Source of the DNA: Actinomycetota bacterium
GTDB lineage: Bacteria > Actinomycetota > Actinomycetes > S36-B12
Direction of reading: 5' to 3'
Length of the DNA: 64,000 nt
Assembly: GCA_016870515.1 (NCBI GenBank)
Contig: VGBL01000007.1
Span: 59,619-123,618, forward strand
A model generated the notes under the pieces. That model made no database searches. It saw only the letters and a list, made by a program, of their open reading frames with translations, and was not told the origin of the DNA. Position numbers and translations under genes: made by a program. Below, piece after piece: positions 1-8,099 of this stretch. How positions within the stretch are numbered: the first letter of the stretch is position 1; the number at the start of each line of letters is the position of its first letter.

Positions 1-631
1 ATACGGCGTCTGCGGGCCCGAGGAGTCCGACGATGGCGGCCGCGCTTGTGGTGTTGCCGATGCCCATGTCACCGACGATGACAAGGTCGGCGCCAGCGTC
101 GATCTCGTCATCGGCCACGGCCACTCCGGCATCGAAGGACTGCTGCGCCTCCCCGAGCGTCATAGCATCCTCGCGGTCGATTGAGCCGCTGCCGCGTCGC
201 ACCCGGTAGCGCGTGACATCGGGAGCGAGGTCGTCGGCGTAGGACGGATCGGCGTCGACTCCGAGGTCGACGACGCGAACGCGGGCGCCGACGCTTCGAG
301 CGAGAGCATTGGCGGCTGCGCGCTCCGACAGGAACGTGCGCACCATCTGGGCGGTGACCTCGGGAGGGTAGGCCGACGTGCGCGCGGTGCGTGCGACGCC
401 GTGGTCGGCCGCGATGATGATCAGCGTCGGACGCTGCGGAGGTGGCGGGGGACACTGGCCGCGCACGGACGCCCACCACGTGCCGAGTGCCTCCAGTCGG
501 CCGAGGGCCCCCGTGGGCTTGGTGAGCGAGTCCCAGCGCTCGGTCGCGGCCTCGGCCATGGCTCGATCCGGAGCCTCGATGCGCGGGACGATGTCAGCCA
601 AGCCCGACAGGGACGGCGCGTTGTCGCTCAT
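1..631 (-). CDS. cobT: CobT, nicotinate-nucleotide--dimethylbenzimidazole phosphoribosyltransferase (partial)
   Basis: Activates the lower ligand base of cobalamin by moving phosphoribose from nicotinate mononucleotide to dimethylbenzimidazole. My translation starts MSDNAPSLSG, then shows the family stretches LTKPTGALGRLE and AADHGVA, and near the window edge GDMGIGNTTSAAA. About 210 N-terminal residues are present; the C-terminal part, with the catalytic glutamate of this family, lies beyond base 1. The ATG overlaps the TGA of the CobU gene by 4 nt, so it is the last visible gene of the riboswitch operon. The ORF track misses it because the frame is open at the edge. A cobS gene beyond the edge is likely but not seen. 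Confidence 0.93.
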   Translation of the reverse strand, partial: MSDNAPSLSGLADIVPRIEAPDRAMAEAATERWDSLTKPTGALGRLEALGTWWASVRGQCPPPPPQRPTLIIIAADHGVARTARTSAYPPEVTAQMVRTFLSERAAANALARSVGARVRVVDLGVDADPSYADDLAPDVTRYRVRRGSGSIDREDAMTLGEAQQSFDAGVAVADDEIDAGADLVIVGDMGIGNTTSAAAIVGLLGPADAV

Positions 632-2025
632 CGTCGACCGCCCGCGATGGCGAGGGGGCGGCCGCCGACCATGAGCACGGTCTCGTCGCACACCGCGCCC
701 ACCTGCTGGTGCAGTCGCCCGAGGAGGTCGACGAAGAGTCGCGTTGACGCCGACATCGGCACGACGCCCATGCCGAGCTCATTGCTCACGAGCAGGACGG
801 TGGCGTGACAGGCGGTCAGCGCATCGACGAGGTCCTTGGCGGCGTCGTCGGCGGAGGCCATGAGGTGACCGCGGTCGACGAGGTCCCAGTCTGCGCCGTC
901 GGCCGCGTCGTCGAGCACGCCGGTGAGCCACAGCGTCAGGCAGTCCACCAGCACCGCCTGCGACGGACCGGCCTGTCGAAGGACGTCCACGAGCGCACGG
1001 TGGCCCTCCACCGTCGCCCATGCGATCGGACGACGGGCGCGATGATGCGCGATGCGCTCATCCCACTCGGCATCGCCCGATCGGGGGGCCGCGGTCGCGA
1101 CGTAGGTCACGTCACCCAGGGCGAGTGCGCGGCGTTCGGCCTCGCTGGACTTGCCCGACCGTGCGCCACCGAGGATCAGGGTGCGGGTCGCGCGTCCGAG
1201 CACGGTGCCGTCGTCGACGAGTCGGACGCCGATCTCGGCGAGCCGGGCCCGGAGCACTTCCCTCGGGGGGTTGTGGTGGCTCAGGTGCACCGCGATGACG
1301 TCGCCGTCGTCGGCAATGGCACCGACGTCGCGCAGCGCCGCTAGTGCGTGCGGGAGCGTGGCCAGGTCGAGGTGTCCGGTGCGGTGGTCGACGTGGTCGC
1401 CGAACGTTTCCTCGATGAGCACGAGGTCGGCACTTGCCCGCGTCAGTGCTGCCACCGTCGAGTCGGGCAGCGGGCCGGTGTCGGTCAGGTAGAGCAGGCG
1501 CGAGCCCCGGGTGTCGGTGACGTCGAGGAGCACGCTGTCGGCGGCGATGTCGTCGTGGCTGCCGCCGAAGAGCGCCGCATTATGCGCCGCGGCGTGCACG
1601 CGCGCGTGCCACGTGCCCTCGGGAGTGTCGAGAGCGATCATGTCGCCGGGCCCGACGTCGTGGAACTCCACCGGCGTGTGGGGTCCGACCCAGTCCGTGC
1701 ACGCTAGTCGTACGCTCGGCGGTCCCCACACATGCACGGTGTGGGGCGTGGGATTCCACGAAAGCCACAGCAGCAGAGCCGGATCGAGGTGGTCGGGATG
1801 CGCGTGCGTGACGAGCACGTGGTGGACGTCGCGCAGCGATCGGCCCGCGCGCGCGACGGCGCCGGGCACGGCGGGACCGGCGTCGAGGAGCACGTGATGG
1901 CCGAGCAGGGCGGCCGTCGGCAGTCGTACTTCGCCGCGTGCGCGTGCGTCAGCGCATGACAGGCACAGGCAAAAGGGACTAGGCCAGCCGTCGGCGGCAC
2001 CGGTGCCGAGGAGCAGGACCTCCAT
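628..2025 (-). CDS. cobU: MBL-fold hydrolase fused to CobU (adenosylcobinamide kinase/guanylyltransferase)
   Basis: A 465-residue two-domain protein. Residues 1 to about 275 are a metallo-beta-lactamase fold with the metal motif THAHPDHLD. Residues from about 282 to the end are CobU, with P-loop GGARSGKSS, the HHRARRP segment carrying candidate guanylylated histidines, CLTLWLTG and VSNELGMG. CobU phosphorylates adenosylcobinamide and transfers GMP to it before CobS joins it to the CobT product. The ORF track runs upstream to 3267, but that extension is a shadow of the ABC ATPase. The ATG at 2025 overlaps the upstream stop as TGATG. I recall similar fusions in other actinobacteria. The MBL substrate is unknown. 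Confidence 0.92.
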   Translation of the reverse strand: MEVLLLGTGAADGWPSPFCLCLSCADARARGEVRLPTAALLGHHVLLDAGPAVPGAVARAGRSLRDVHHVLVTHAHPDHLDPALLLWLSWNPTPHTVHVWGPPSVRLACTDWVGPHTPVEFHDVGPGDMIALDTPEGTWHARVHAAAHNAALFGGSHDDIAADSVLLDVTDTRGSRLLYLTDTGPLPDSTVAALTRASADLVLIEETFGDHVDHRTGHLDLATLPHALAALRDVGAIADDGDVIAVHLSHHNPPREVLRARLAEIGVRLVDDGTVLGRATRTLILGGARSGKSSEAERRALALGDVTYVATAAPRSGDAEWDERIAHHRARRPIAWATVEGHRALVDVLRQAGPSQAVLVDCLTLWLTGVLDDAADGADWDLVDRGHLMASADDAAKDLVDALTACHATVLLVSNELGMGVVPMSASTRLFVDLLGRLHQQVGAVCDETVLMVGGRPLAIAGGRR

Positions 2026-2855
2026 CAGCGTCGGCTCTCGGCCAGCGGGGGAGCGATGAACTCCACCGAGGGCGCGAAGTTGGCACGTCGTGCGGTGCGC
2101 CGCAATGCGGTGAGCACCGGTCGCCCGACCAGGAGGATGACCACCGCCGTCAGCACCCCGCGCGGGATGTCCCAGCCCAGTGACGTCACGAGTGAGAACG
2201 CGAGCCAGCGCGCGCGGTTGTCGGAGATTGGAGCGCCCGGATCGAACAGGATGCCCTCGGCGTAGGAGGCGGATTCCATGCCGCTGAGGAACGGCCAGAA
2301 CCACAGGTTCATCACCAGACCGTAGGCTATCGATGCGACCATGCCGTAGGCCGCGAGCGTGGCGACCTCCGGGCGCCCGCGAAGCGGAGGAAGCAGTCCG
2401 GCACCGAGTCCGACCCAAGCCGCCGCGATCATCTGAAACGGCAGCCATGGGCCCACGCCGCCCGTGATCAGCGCGGACGAGGCCAGTGACAGCGAGCCCA
2501 GTGCGAACCCGAATCCGGGCCCGAGTGCGCGGCCGCCGAGGATGATGACGAACCAGATGGGCTCGAGGCCCGCGGTGCCCGCGCCCAGTGGTCGCAGCGC
2601 GGTGACGACGGCGGCGAGTACACCGAGGATCGCGATCGACTTGGCGTCCATGCCGCCCTCCGCGATCTGCGCGAGCACGACGAGCAGCACGAGCGGGATC
2701 ACGGCCGCGAAGACCCACGGCGCGTCCGATGCGTGCGCGACGGCCGCCGAACCAGCCTCGGCGAGGAATGGCCACCCGAAGGCCAGCAGGCCCACGGCCG
2801 TGGCCAGGCCGACAGCGGCCCACGACCAGGGCCCCATGCGCACGGCGGTGCTCAT
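2025..2855 (-). CDS. ECF transporter substrate-binding (S) component, probably for a corrinoid
   Basis: A 276-residue integral membrane protein with several hydrophobic helices and few charged residues, followed by a basic C-terminus. The start MSTAVRMGPW is chosen because its ATG overlaps the stop of the ATPase gene as ATGA; the track start at 2918 lies inside that gene. S components bind the vitamin and dock onto the EcfT/EcfA module encoded just upstream. The cobalamin riboswitch and the flanking cobU/cobT genes point to cobalamin or cobinamide (CbrT-like). Cobalt is the alternative, but no CbiM/CbiN-like protein is seen. The substrate is inferred from context only. Confidence 0.8.
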   Translation of the reverse strand: MSTAVRMGPWSWAAVGLATAVGLLAFGWPFLAEAGSAAVAHASDAPWVFAAVIPLVLLVVLAQIAEGGMDAKSIAILGVLAAVVTALRPLGAGTAGLEPIWFVIILGGRALGPGFGFALGSLSLASSALITGGVGPWLPFQMIAAAWVGLGAGLLPPLRGRPEVATLAAYGMVASIAYGLVMNLWFWPFLSGMESASYAEGILFDPGAPISDNRARWLAFSLVTSLGWDIPRGVLTAVVILLVGRPVLTALRRTARRANFAPSVEFIAPPLAESRR

Positions 2856-4471
2856 CCGGCGACTCCCAGTGCGGCCGCGACAGCCGGAACCGTGAGCGGC
2901 ACGCGCTCTCCGGGGCATGTCGCGAGCACCTTCGCCACCTGCGGAGCAAAGAGCGGCGACCCGATAACGACCTGCGGAGTGGGACCGTCGGCAACCACCT
3001 CGCCATCAGCGAGCACGACCACGCGGGTGGCGACGTCGGCGACCAGTTCGACGTCATGCGTGGCGATGACCACCGCGTGGCCTCGCGCCGCGAGCCCGCG
3101 CAGGATCTCGGCAAGGCGCGCCTTGGTCGGGTAGTCGAGTCCGCGCGTGGGCTCATCGAGCAGCAGCACCGCAGGCTCGGCCACGAGCACGATGGCCAGC
3201 GCAAGGGCAAGGCGCTGTCCCTCCGACAGGTCGCGCGGGTGGGCGTCGAGATCGATCTCGGGTGCAAGATCGGCTAGCAGGCCCGCGGTGCTGCCCTCGG
3301 CGCAGTGCGCATCGCGGTCGGCATCGCGGCATTCGGCACCGACGGTGTCGCGACTGAGCAGGTCGGCGGAATCTTGCGGGACGAGCCCGATGCGACCGAT
3401 GAGCTTCGGCCCGCGCAGGGTCGCCGGATCGATCCCGGCAATGCGCACGGTGCCCGCATCGGGTCGGCGGAGCCCGACCAGTGTCGAAAGCAGGGTCGAC
3501 TTGCCGGCGCCGTTGCGCCCCATGAGCGCGATGACCTCGCCCTGCGACACCTTAAGGGTGATGCCACGCAGTGCCGGGATCTGCCCGTAGGACGCGCGCG
3601 TGCGATCGATGGAGACGACGCGTGCGCCGGTCGCCGGCTCATGGTCAACAGCGACGTCGGCCAGACGGTCGCGCAGCGCTCCCGCCTGTCGTCGCGCGTC
3701 GCGCACGGATAGGGGCAGAGGTTGCCAGTGGGCGAGCCGCCCGAGATGGACGACCGGTGGCGCGACGGGCGAGGTCTGCATGGTCGGGCCCGGCTCGCCG
3801 AGGATGGGCGGGCGTCCGTCGCCGGGGATCAGCAAGATGCGGTCGGCGTATTCCAGGACGCGCTCGAGGCGATGCTCAGCCATGACGACGGTGACCCCGA
3901 GATCGTGGACGAGGCGCTGCAGGGTGGCCAGGACCTCCTCGGCGGCACCCGGATCGAGTGCGCTCGTCGGCTCGTCGAGGACGAGTACGCGCGGATGCGC
4001 CGTGAGGACGGCACCGATCGCCACGCGTTGGCACTGTCCTCCCGACAGGCTGAGCAGCGGTCGGTCGCGCACGTCGGCCAGGCCGAGCAGGTCGAGCGTC
4101 TCCTCCACCCGTCGGCGCATCGTGCCAGCGTCGATGCCGAGGCACTCCATGCTGTAGGCGAGTTCCTCTTCGACCGTGTCGGTGACGAAGCTCGACATCG
4201 GATCCTGCGGCACCATGCCGATGATGTCGGCAAGGTCGCGCGGGTGGTGGGCGGAGGTGTCGCGGCCGTCGACTGTGACCCGACCCTGGAGCGTGCCTCC
4301 GGTGAAGTGGGGGACCAGGCCGTTGATCGCGCGAAGGAGTGTCGACTTGCCGCTGCCGGTGCGTCCCACGACGAGGACGAGTTCGCCCTCCTGGATGTGC
4401 AGGTCGGCGTCGATGAGCGCGGGCGACGCTGCGCCCTCGTAGGTGATGGTGACGTGGTCGAAGCGGATCAT
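2852..4471 (-). CDS. ECF transporter energy-coupling ATPase with two fused ABC domains
   Basis: A 539-residue protein with two complete ABC ATPase domains. The first has P-loop GRTGSGKS near residue 36, signature LSGGQ and Walker B VLVLDEPT. The second has P-loop GRNGAGKS, signature LSEGQ and Walker B VLLLDEPT. It hydrolyses ATP on the inner membrane face to drive the ECF importer; one gene replaces the usual EcfA/EcfA' pair. The start MIRFDHVTI at 4471 overlaps the EcfT stop as ATGA. The 640-residue track ORF begins inside ecfT and is too long. Confidence 0.94.
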   Translation of the reverse strand: MIRFDHVTITYEGAASPALIDADLHIQEGELVLVVGRTGSGKSTLLRAINGLVPHFTGGTLQGRVTVDGRDTSAHHPRDLADIIGMVPQDPMSSFVTDTVEEELAYSMECLGIDAGTMRRRVEETLDLLGLADVRDRPLLSLSGGQCQRVAIGAVLTAHPRVLVLDEPTSALDPGAAEEVLATLQRLVHDLGVTVVMAEHRLERVLEYADRILLIPGDGRPPILGEPGPTMQTSPVAPPVVHLGRLAHWQPLPLSVRDARRQAGALRDRLADVAVDHEPATGARVVSIDRTRASYGQIPALRGITLKVSQGEVIALMGRNGAGKSTLLSTLVGLRRPDAGTVRIAGIDPATLRGPKLIGRIGLVPQDSADLLSRDTVGAECRDADRDAHCAEGSTAGLLADLAPEIDLDAHPRDLSEGQRLALALAIVLVAEPAVLLLDEPTRGLDYPTKARLAEILRGLAARGHAVVIATHDVELVADVATRVVVLADGEVVADGPTPQVVIGSPLFAPQVAKVLATCPGERVPLTVPAVAAALGVAG

Positions 4472-5571
4472 GCGCCTACCGCCTCGCGGGTCAGCCCGAC
4501 AGGAATGCGCGGGCGCGGCAGCGGCGGCGTGATCACGGCGGGGAGCACGCTGACCAGGATGCCGATGACCGCCAGGGGCGGCACCGCTGGCCAGGCGGGC
4601 GGGTCGACGGGAGCGACAAGCCCGGTCATGCCCATGGCGCTCGCCGCGAGGAAGGTGCTGGCCGTGACGAGGGCGCATGCCGCGACGCCCCACTCGGGCC
4701 AGGCCCACGGGTCGGGCCGGTACCGCGTGCGCGTGGACCGACGACCCGCGAGAGCGAAGCCGACCAGGCCGCATGCCAGGCCGACCGCCAGCATGGGTAG
4801 TCCGAGGTAGGCCGGAGCGGAGGCATCGAGCAGGGCGTAGACGCCGATGATGAGCGCGACGAGGCCGATGAGCAGTGCTGCGGTCGTGGCGCGGCGTACG
4901 CCGGGACTGCGTTCGGCCTGCCTACCGTATCCGCGCGAGTCCATGGCGGCGGCCAACGCGACCGAGCGTTCGAGGGCACCCTCGAGCACGGGCACCGCGG
5001 CCCGTGCCGCGCCGCGCACACCTCCCTCGGGCCGACCGCGAAGGCGGCGCGTGGCACGCACGCGGTCGAGATCGGCGACGAGTTGTGGGGCGAAGGTGAC
5101 GGCGACGACGACGGAGACGCCGAACTCGTACAGCGCCGCGGGGATGGCCTTGAGCAGGCGCGCGGGCGACGCCAGCGAGTTGGCGGCGCCAACACACGCG
5201 AGGATCGTCGCCAGGCGCAGGCCGTCGTAGATCGCCGCCAGGATCGACTCGGCCGTGACTGGACCACCGAGGCGCACGCCCGCAAGGACGTCGGGAAGCG
5301 TGACGGAGGGAAGCGTGAACAGCACCGTGACCCCGATGGGTGCGGCGACGATCACCTGGAACACCACGCGGATGGCGATGACGATCAGGCCGATGCGCAG
5401 GAAGACGCCGAATGACCGCGACCACGGGGCCCTGGGTCGGCGAGCAGCCACGACCAGGCCCGCGACCGCGATGATCAGCAGGAGAAGGAGCGGGTTGTTG
5501 ATGCGCGATGCCGCGATGGCCAGCCCCGTGGCCCACAGCCACCAGGCGCCCGGGTGCAGCATGCGCGGCAT
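4468..5571 (-). CDS. ECF transporter transmembrane coupling protein EcfT
   Basis: A 367-residue CbiQ/EcfT-family membrane protein. Hydrophobic N-terminal helices are followed by a cytoplasmic coupling region with the typical arginine-rich segments (RATRRLRGRP, then SVALAAAMDSRGYG), which contacts both ATPase domains. More membrane helices follow, so it is longer at the C-terminus than a minimal EcfT. ATG 5571 overlaps the preceding stop as TGATG; GTG 5574 is also possible. It joins the ATPase to the S component encoded two genes downstream. Confidence 0.9.
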   Translation of the reverse strand: MPRMLHPGAWWLWATGLAIAASRINNPLLLLLIIAVAGLVVAARRPRAPWSRSFGVFLRIGLIVIAIRVVFQVIVAAPIGVTVLFTLPSVTLPDVLAGVRLGGPVTAESILAAIYDGLRLATILACVGAANSLASPARLLKAIPAALYEFGVSVVVAVTFAPQLVADLDRVRATRRLRGRPEGGVRGAARAAVPVLEGALERSVALAAAMDSRGYGRQAERSPGVRRATTAALLIGLVALIIGVYALLDASAPAYLGLPMLAVGLACGLVGFALAGRRSTRTRYRPDPWAWPEWGVAACALVTASTFLAASAMGMTGLVAPVDPPAWPAVPPLAVIGILVSVLPAVITPPLPRPRIPVGLTREAVGA

Positions 5572-6479
5572 CACGGCGATCTCCGGCGCATGAGCACGAC
5601 GGCACCGCCTCCGATGACCCCGATGCCCAGGACGGCGGCCCCGACGCCGAGCGCACTGCCACCCTCACCCGGGTCGGATGTGACGGGACCGGCGAGGACC
5701 GACAGGGAGGGCGACGGCGTCGGCGTGGGCTCGGGTGTCCTGGTGGCGGTGGGAGACGGAGTGGGCGAGGAAGAGGTCGTGCGTTGTGGCGACGGCATTG
5801 TCACCACGGCTGCGCTGGGCGTGGCGGTGGTGGCCGTGGCGCCCGCGCCACCGGTGGCCGGTGCCGAAGTCGGAGTTGCCGTTGGCGCTGGCCGTGGGGA
5901 CTTCGTGGGTGCCGGTGTCGTCGTGGGCTCTGGCGTTGTGCTCGGCTTCGGCGAAAGGCTCGGCTTCGGCGTTGGCTCGTCCACCACGACCGCGCACTCG
6001 CGCGCGGGGTAGCCGCCGATGGAGCAGATGAGTCCGTCGTCGACCCGCACCGAAGCAGCGGCACGGAGTATGTCGTAGCCGCTGGCACGCGTGTCGGCGA
6101 CGACGCACAGTGCCCAGGCGCCGGGAGGCTGCTCGCCGTCGGGCGCATCCTGCGCAAGTCCGGGATCGACGATGACGGCGACGCGCTTGCGTCCCTCTTG
6201 CGCGGGAGTTTCGAAGCACACCGTCTCGAAGTCGGGTGCGAAGCTGGGCCGGTCATTGCCGGCAACGCCGCTCACGGAGAAGCGCCATCCGTCGACAGTG
6301 CCGTCGGCCGGCACGCGCGACGACGGACCGACGTTGGCAAAACCCCACTGGCCGTCGGCTCCCAGCCAGTACGACCAGTAGCGATAGGCCGCCGCCTGGG
6401 CCGCGGTGGCGGTCATCACCGGCGCGAGAGCGGCCGCGACGACGATGATCGTCGCCGCGAGGACTCGCCGGTGGGCCAT
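5571..6479 (-). CDS. SCO2322-like secreted, C-terminally membrane-anchored protein
   Basis: A 302-residue protein with a signal peptide (MAHRRVLAATIIV...AAQAAA) and a globular N-terminal domain rich in Tyr, Trp and Gly (YRYWSYWLG, DGTVDGWRF) with a few cysteines. A long Pro/Thr/Ser low-complexity stalk follows from about residue 165 to 265, then a C-terminal hydrophobic helix ending in RRRSP. It should sit on the outer membrane face with its globular domain held out by the stalk. It matches what I recall as the SCO2322 family, which neighbours ECF genes in streptomycetes. No enzymatic motif is seen. Its place in a B12 operon suggests a surface receptor or docking role, which is inference. Confidence 0.78.
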   Translation of the reverse strand: MAHRRVLAATIIVVAAALAPVMTATAAQAAAYRYWSYWLGADGQWGFANVGPSSRVPADGTVDGWRFSVSGVAGNDRPSFAPDFETVCFETPAQEGRKRVAVIVDPGLAQDAPDGEQPPGAWALCVVADTRASGYDILRAAASVRVDDGLICSIGGYPARECAVVVDEPTPKPSLSPKPSTTPEPTTTPAPTKSPRPAPTATPTSAPATGGAGATATTATPSAAVVTMPSPQRTTSSSPTPSPTATRTPEPTPTPSPSLSVLAGPVTSDPGEGGSALGVGAAVLGIGVIGGGAVVLMRRRSP

Positions 6480-6490
6480 GGTCGTCGCCC

Positions 6491-7567
6491 CTACTTCTGC
6501 AGCGTCGCGAGGAGTCGGGCCGGGAGGTCGATGCCGCCGAAGTCGCGAGGATCCTCGCTCGCGGCAATCGCGGCGAGGGTGAGGGTGCCGAGGGCGGCGG
6601 GCCGGTCGGAGGTCCCGTCATTGATGTAGGCCTCGGCGTTCTCCGTGAGCGCGGCGACGGCGAGCGTCGTCGCCCTGCCCGATGTGCGCGTGGCCACGAG
6701 GCCGATGACACCGAGGGCCGTGGAGTTCCAGTCGGCTTCGCCGGGCGCGAAGGCGTTGGGAAGCCAGCCGCGACTGGCGGTGATCTGCGCGGCGATCCAT
6801 CGCGCCGTTGCCGACGACGCGTCAGTGGGGCGACCCGCTGAGTCGCAGATCACCTTGGGCGCGGCCTTGCGCTGCGTTCGAGGGACGAGGGCGAACGCGT
6901 CAGCCAGGCCGAGCAGTCCCTGCGTGGTTGACAACGCGTCGGGCAGGCTGCCGGCCATGTAGGGCAGGCCACCCACCTGCACCGGTTCGGCGGTGCAGCC
7001 GTACACCGTGCGGCGCAAGTACCTCGAGGCGTGTTGACGTACCCTTTTTGTCCCGTCGATCAGGCCGAGAGCGGCGATGGCCAGGCCGGTCGAGTTGGTG
7101 TCGGCCGCACCGCCCGCGAAGTAGGGGAAGCCGCCTCCGCGGGTCTGCTGCTGGCGCAGCCAGTCCTGCGCCGCCACGGCCGCCAACTCGGCGTCCTGCC
7201 CATTGCCGGTGATCGTCAAGGCAGCCAGCGCCAGGGCCGTGGAATTCGTATCAGGTCCGGTGTAGGTCGCAGGATCGGAGGGCGGGCACGGCACCGACGT
7301 GTCCGCCCGGTAGCCCATGAAGGACCCGTCCGCGCACTGCTGCTCGACCAGCCACGCGATGGCGCTGTCGGGCACATCGGCCCCGGCGCCCATCAGCCCC
7401 ATGAGCGCGTAGCTCTGGCGATAGACACCGTCGTACGTCGGATCCGACGACCCGAACAGCCCGGCATCGCTCGACGCCGTGCGAACGGGTCCTGCGGAGG
7501 CAGGCGAGATAGCGCTGGTTGCCACTAGTAGGCAGGCGATGACGACGCCGACAACTCGAAACTTCAC
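6491..7567 (-). CDS. Secreted prenyltransferase/squalene-oxidase-repeat (alpha/alpha barrel) protein, possible corrinoid binder
   Basis: A 358-residue protein with a signal peptide (ends SAISPASAGP). Repeats such as DTNSTALALAAL, DTNSTGLAIAAL, DALSTTQGLLGL and DWNSTALGVIGL mark an alpha/alpha toroid of the kind shared by squalene cyclases and the alpha domain of animal intrinsic factor/transcobalamin. The cyclase DXDD motif is not seen, so a binding role is more likely than catalysis. GTG 7567 follows CCTTGGAG with good spacing and is the first gene after the cobalamin riboswitch. That placement supports corrinoid binding outside the membrane for the ECF importer; this is inference. Confidence 0.85.
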   Translation of the reverse strand: MKFRVVGVVIACLLVATSAISPASAGPVRTASSDAGLFGSSDPTYDGVYRQSYALMGLMGAGADVPDSAIAWLVEQQCADGSFMGYRADTSVPCPPSDPATYTGPDTNSTALALAALTITGNGQDAELAAVAAQDWLRQQQTRGGGFPYFAGGAADTNSTGLAIAALGLIDGTKRVRQHASRYLRRTVYGCTAEPVQVGGLPYMAGSLPDALSTTQGLLGLADAFALVPRTQRKAAPKVICDSAGRPTDASSATARWIAAQITASRGWLPNAFAPGEADWNSTALGVIGLVATRTSGRATTLAVAALTENAEAYINDGTSDRPAALGTLTLAAIAASEDPRDFGGIDLPARLLATLQK

Positions 7568-7619
7568 TCGTACTCCAAGGTGAGCGACCTACTTGGCGGT
7601 GGGGCCGCTTCGGGGACAC

Positions 7620-7800
7620 TCGTCCCTGGAGTAGCTGCCACGCCCCGCAGACCTCGACGGGGTGAATGCCGGATGGCATCCACTAGGCGCTCGCGCCCGC
7701 CAGGTGCTCCGACTTGCCGCTGGGGCGGCTCACGGTTGCGGGTCAGTGCCGGAATCTCACCGGCTTCCCCTGGACATCGGGCGCGTTTGTTCAGTTGTGG
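7620..7800 (-). ncRNA. Cobalamin (AdoCbl-type) riboswitch
   Basis: Read on the minus strand, 7730-7770 contains the conserved core: GGGAAGCCGGTGAGATTCC, then GGCACTGACCCGCAACCGTGA. It is followed by AAGTCGGAGCACC at about 7700-7715. These are the B12-box features of the cobalamin riboswitch family. It lies about 60 nt upstream of the secreted alpha/alpha-barrel gene and should repress the whole transport and assembly operon when cobalamin is plentiful. A possible promoter upstream is TTGACT, 18 nt, TCGGAT (about 7801-7831). The outer limits are approximate because peripheral helices were not folded. Confidence 0.93.
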
Positions 7801-7862
7801 CCTCATCCGACCACGCGGAGGCGAGCTGAGTCAAAGGGGGCTCGCCGCCCTTCGCTCCGGCG

Positions 7863-7868
7863 TACGGT
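7863..7868 (+). promoter_or_regulatory. -10 box TACGGT, leaderless start
   Basis: TACGGT ends 6 nt before ATG 7875, the spacing expected when transcription starts at the start codon. No Shine-Dalgarno sequence is present. Confidence 0.5.
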
Positions 7869-7874
7869 CAGCCC

Positions 7875-8090
7875 ATGGGCTGGACATGGATTTTCACCGA
7901 CCTGCAGGGCACCCCGGCCGCCTCCCTGCCGGCGGCCGCGGTGCTCGACCCGTTCCCCACCCAGGCCGACGCTGAGACGTGGCTGGGTGAGTCGTGGCGC
8001 GAGCTCCTCGACGGTGGCGTCGACGCCGTCGTTCTGTACGAGGATGACCGCCAGGTCTACGGCCCGATGAGCCTGCACCCGCCGGCGTAG
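7875..8090 (+). CDS. Small conserved actinobacterial protein, function unknown
   Basis: A 71-residue soluble protein. It starts MGWTWIF, has FPTQADAETWLGESWREL in the middle and ends VYGPMSLHPPA. Short proteins with this pattern are, as far as I recall, widespread in actinobacteria with no assigned function. The start is fixed by the leaderless promoter just upstream. It stands alone between the riboswitch leader and a convergent gene. Confidence 0.78.
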   Translation: MGWTWIFTDLQGTPAASLPAAAVLDPFPTQADAETWLGESWRELLDGGVDAVVLYEDDRQVYGPMSLHPPA

Positions 8091-8099
8091 TGCCGCGGT

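Noticed and set aside
2026-3267. Upstream extension of the MBL-CobU ORF on the track (879 codons)
   Set aside because: The extra 414 codons are Arg/Ser-rich shadow of the ECF ATPase and S-component genes; the real start is ATG 2025.
5700-5995. Repetitive GC-rich tract as a DNA repeat array
   Set aside because: It is the Pro/Thr/Ser stalk of the surface protein; the units are irregular and explained by coding.
5508-6629. 373-codon plus-strand ORF over the SCO2322-like gene
   Set aside because: Gly/Arg-rich text opposite a Pro/Thr-rich coding region, a usual high-GC shadow.
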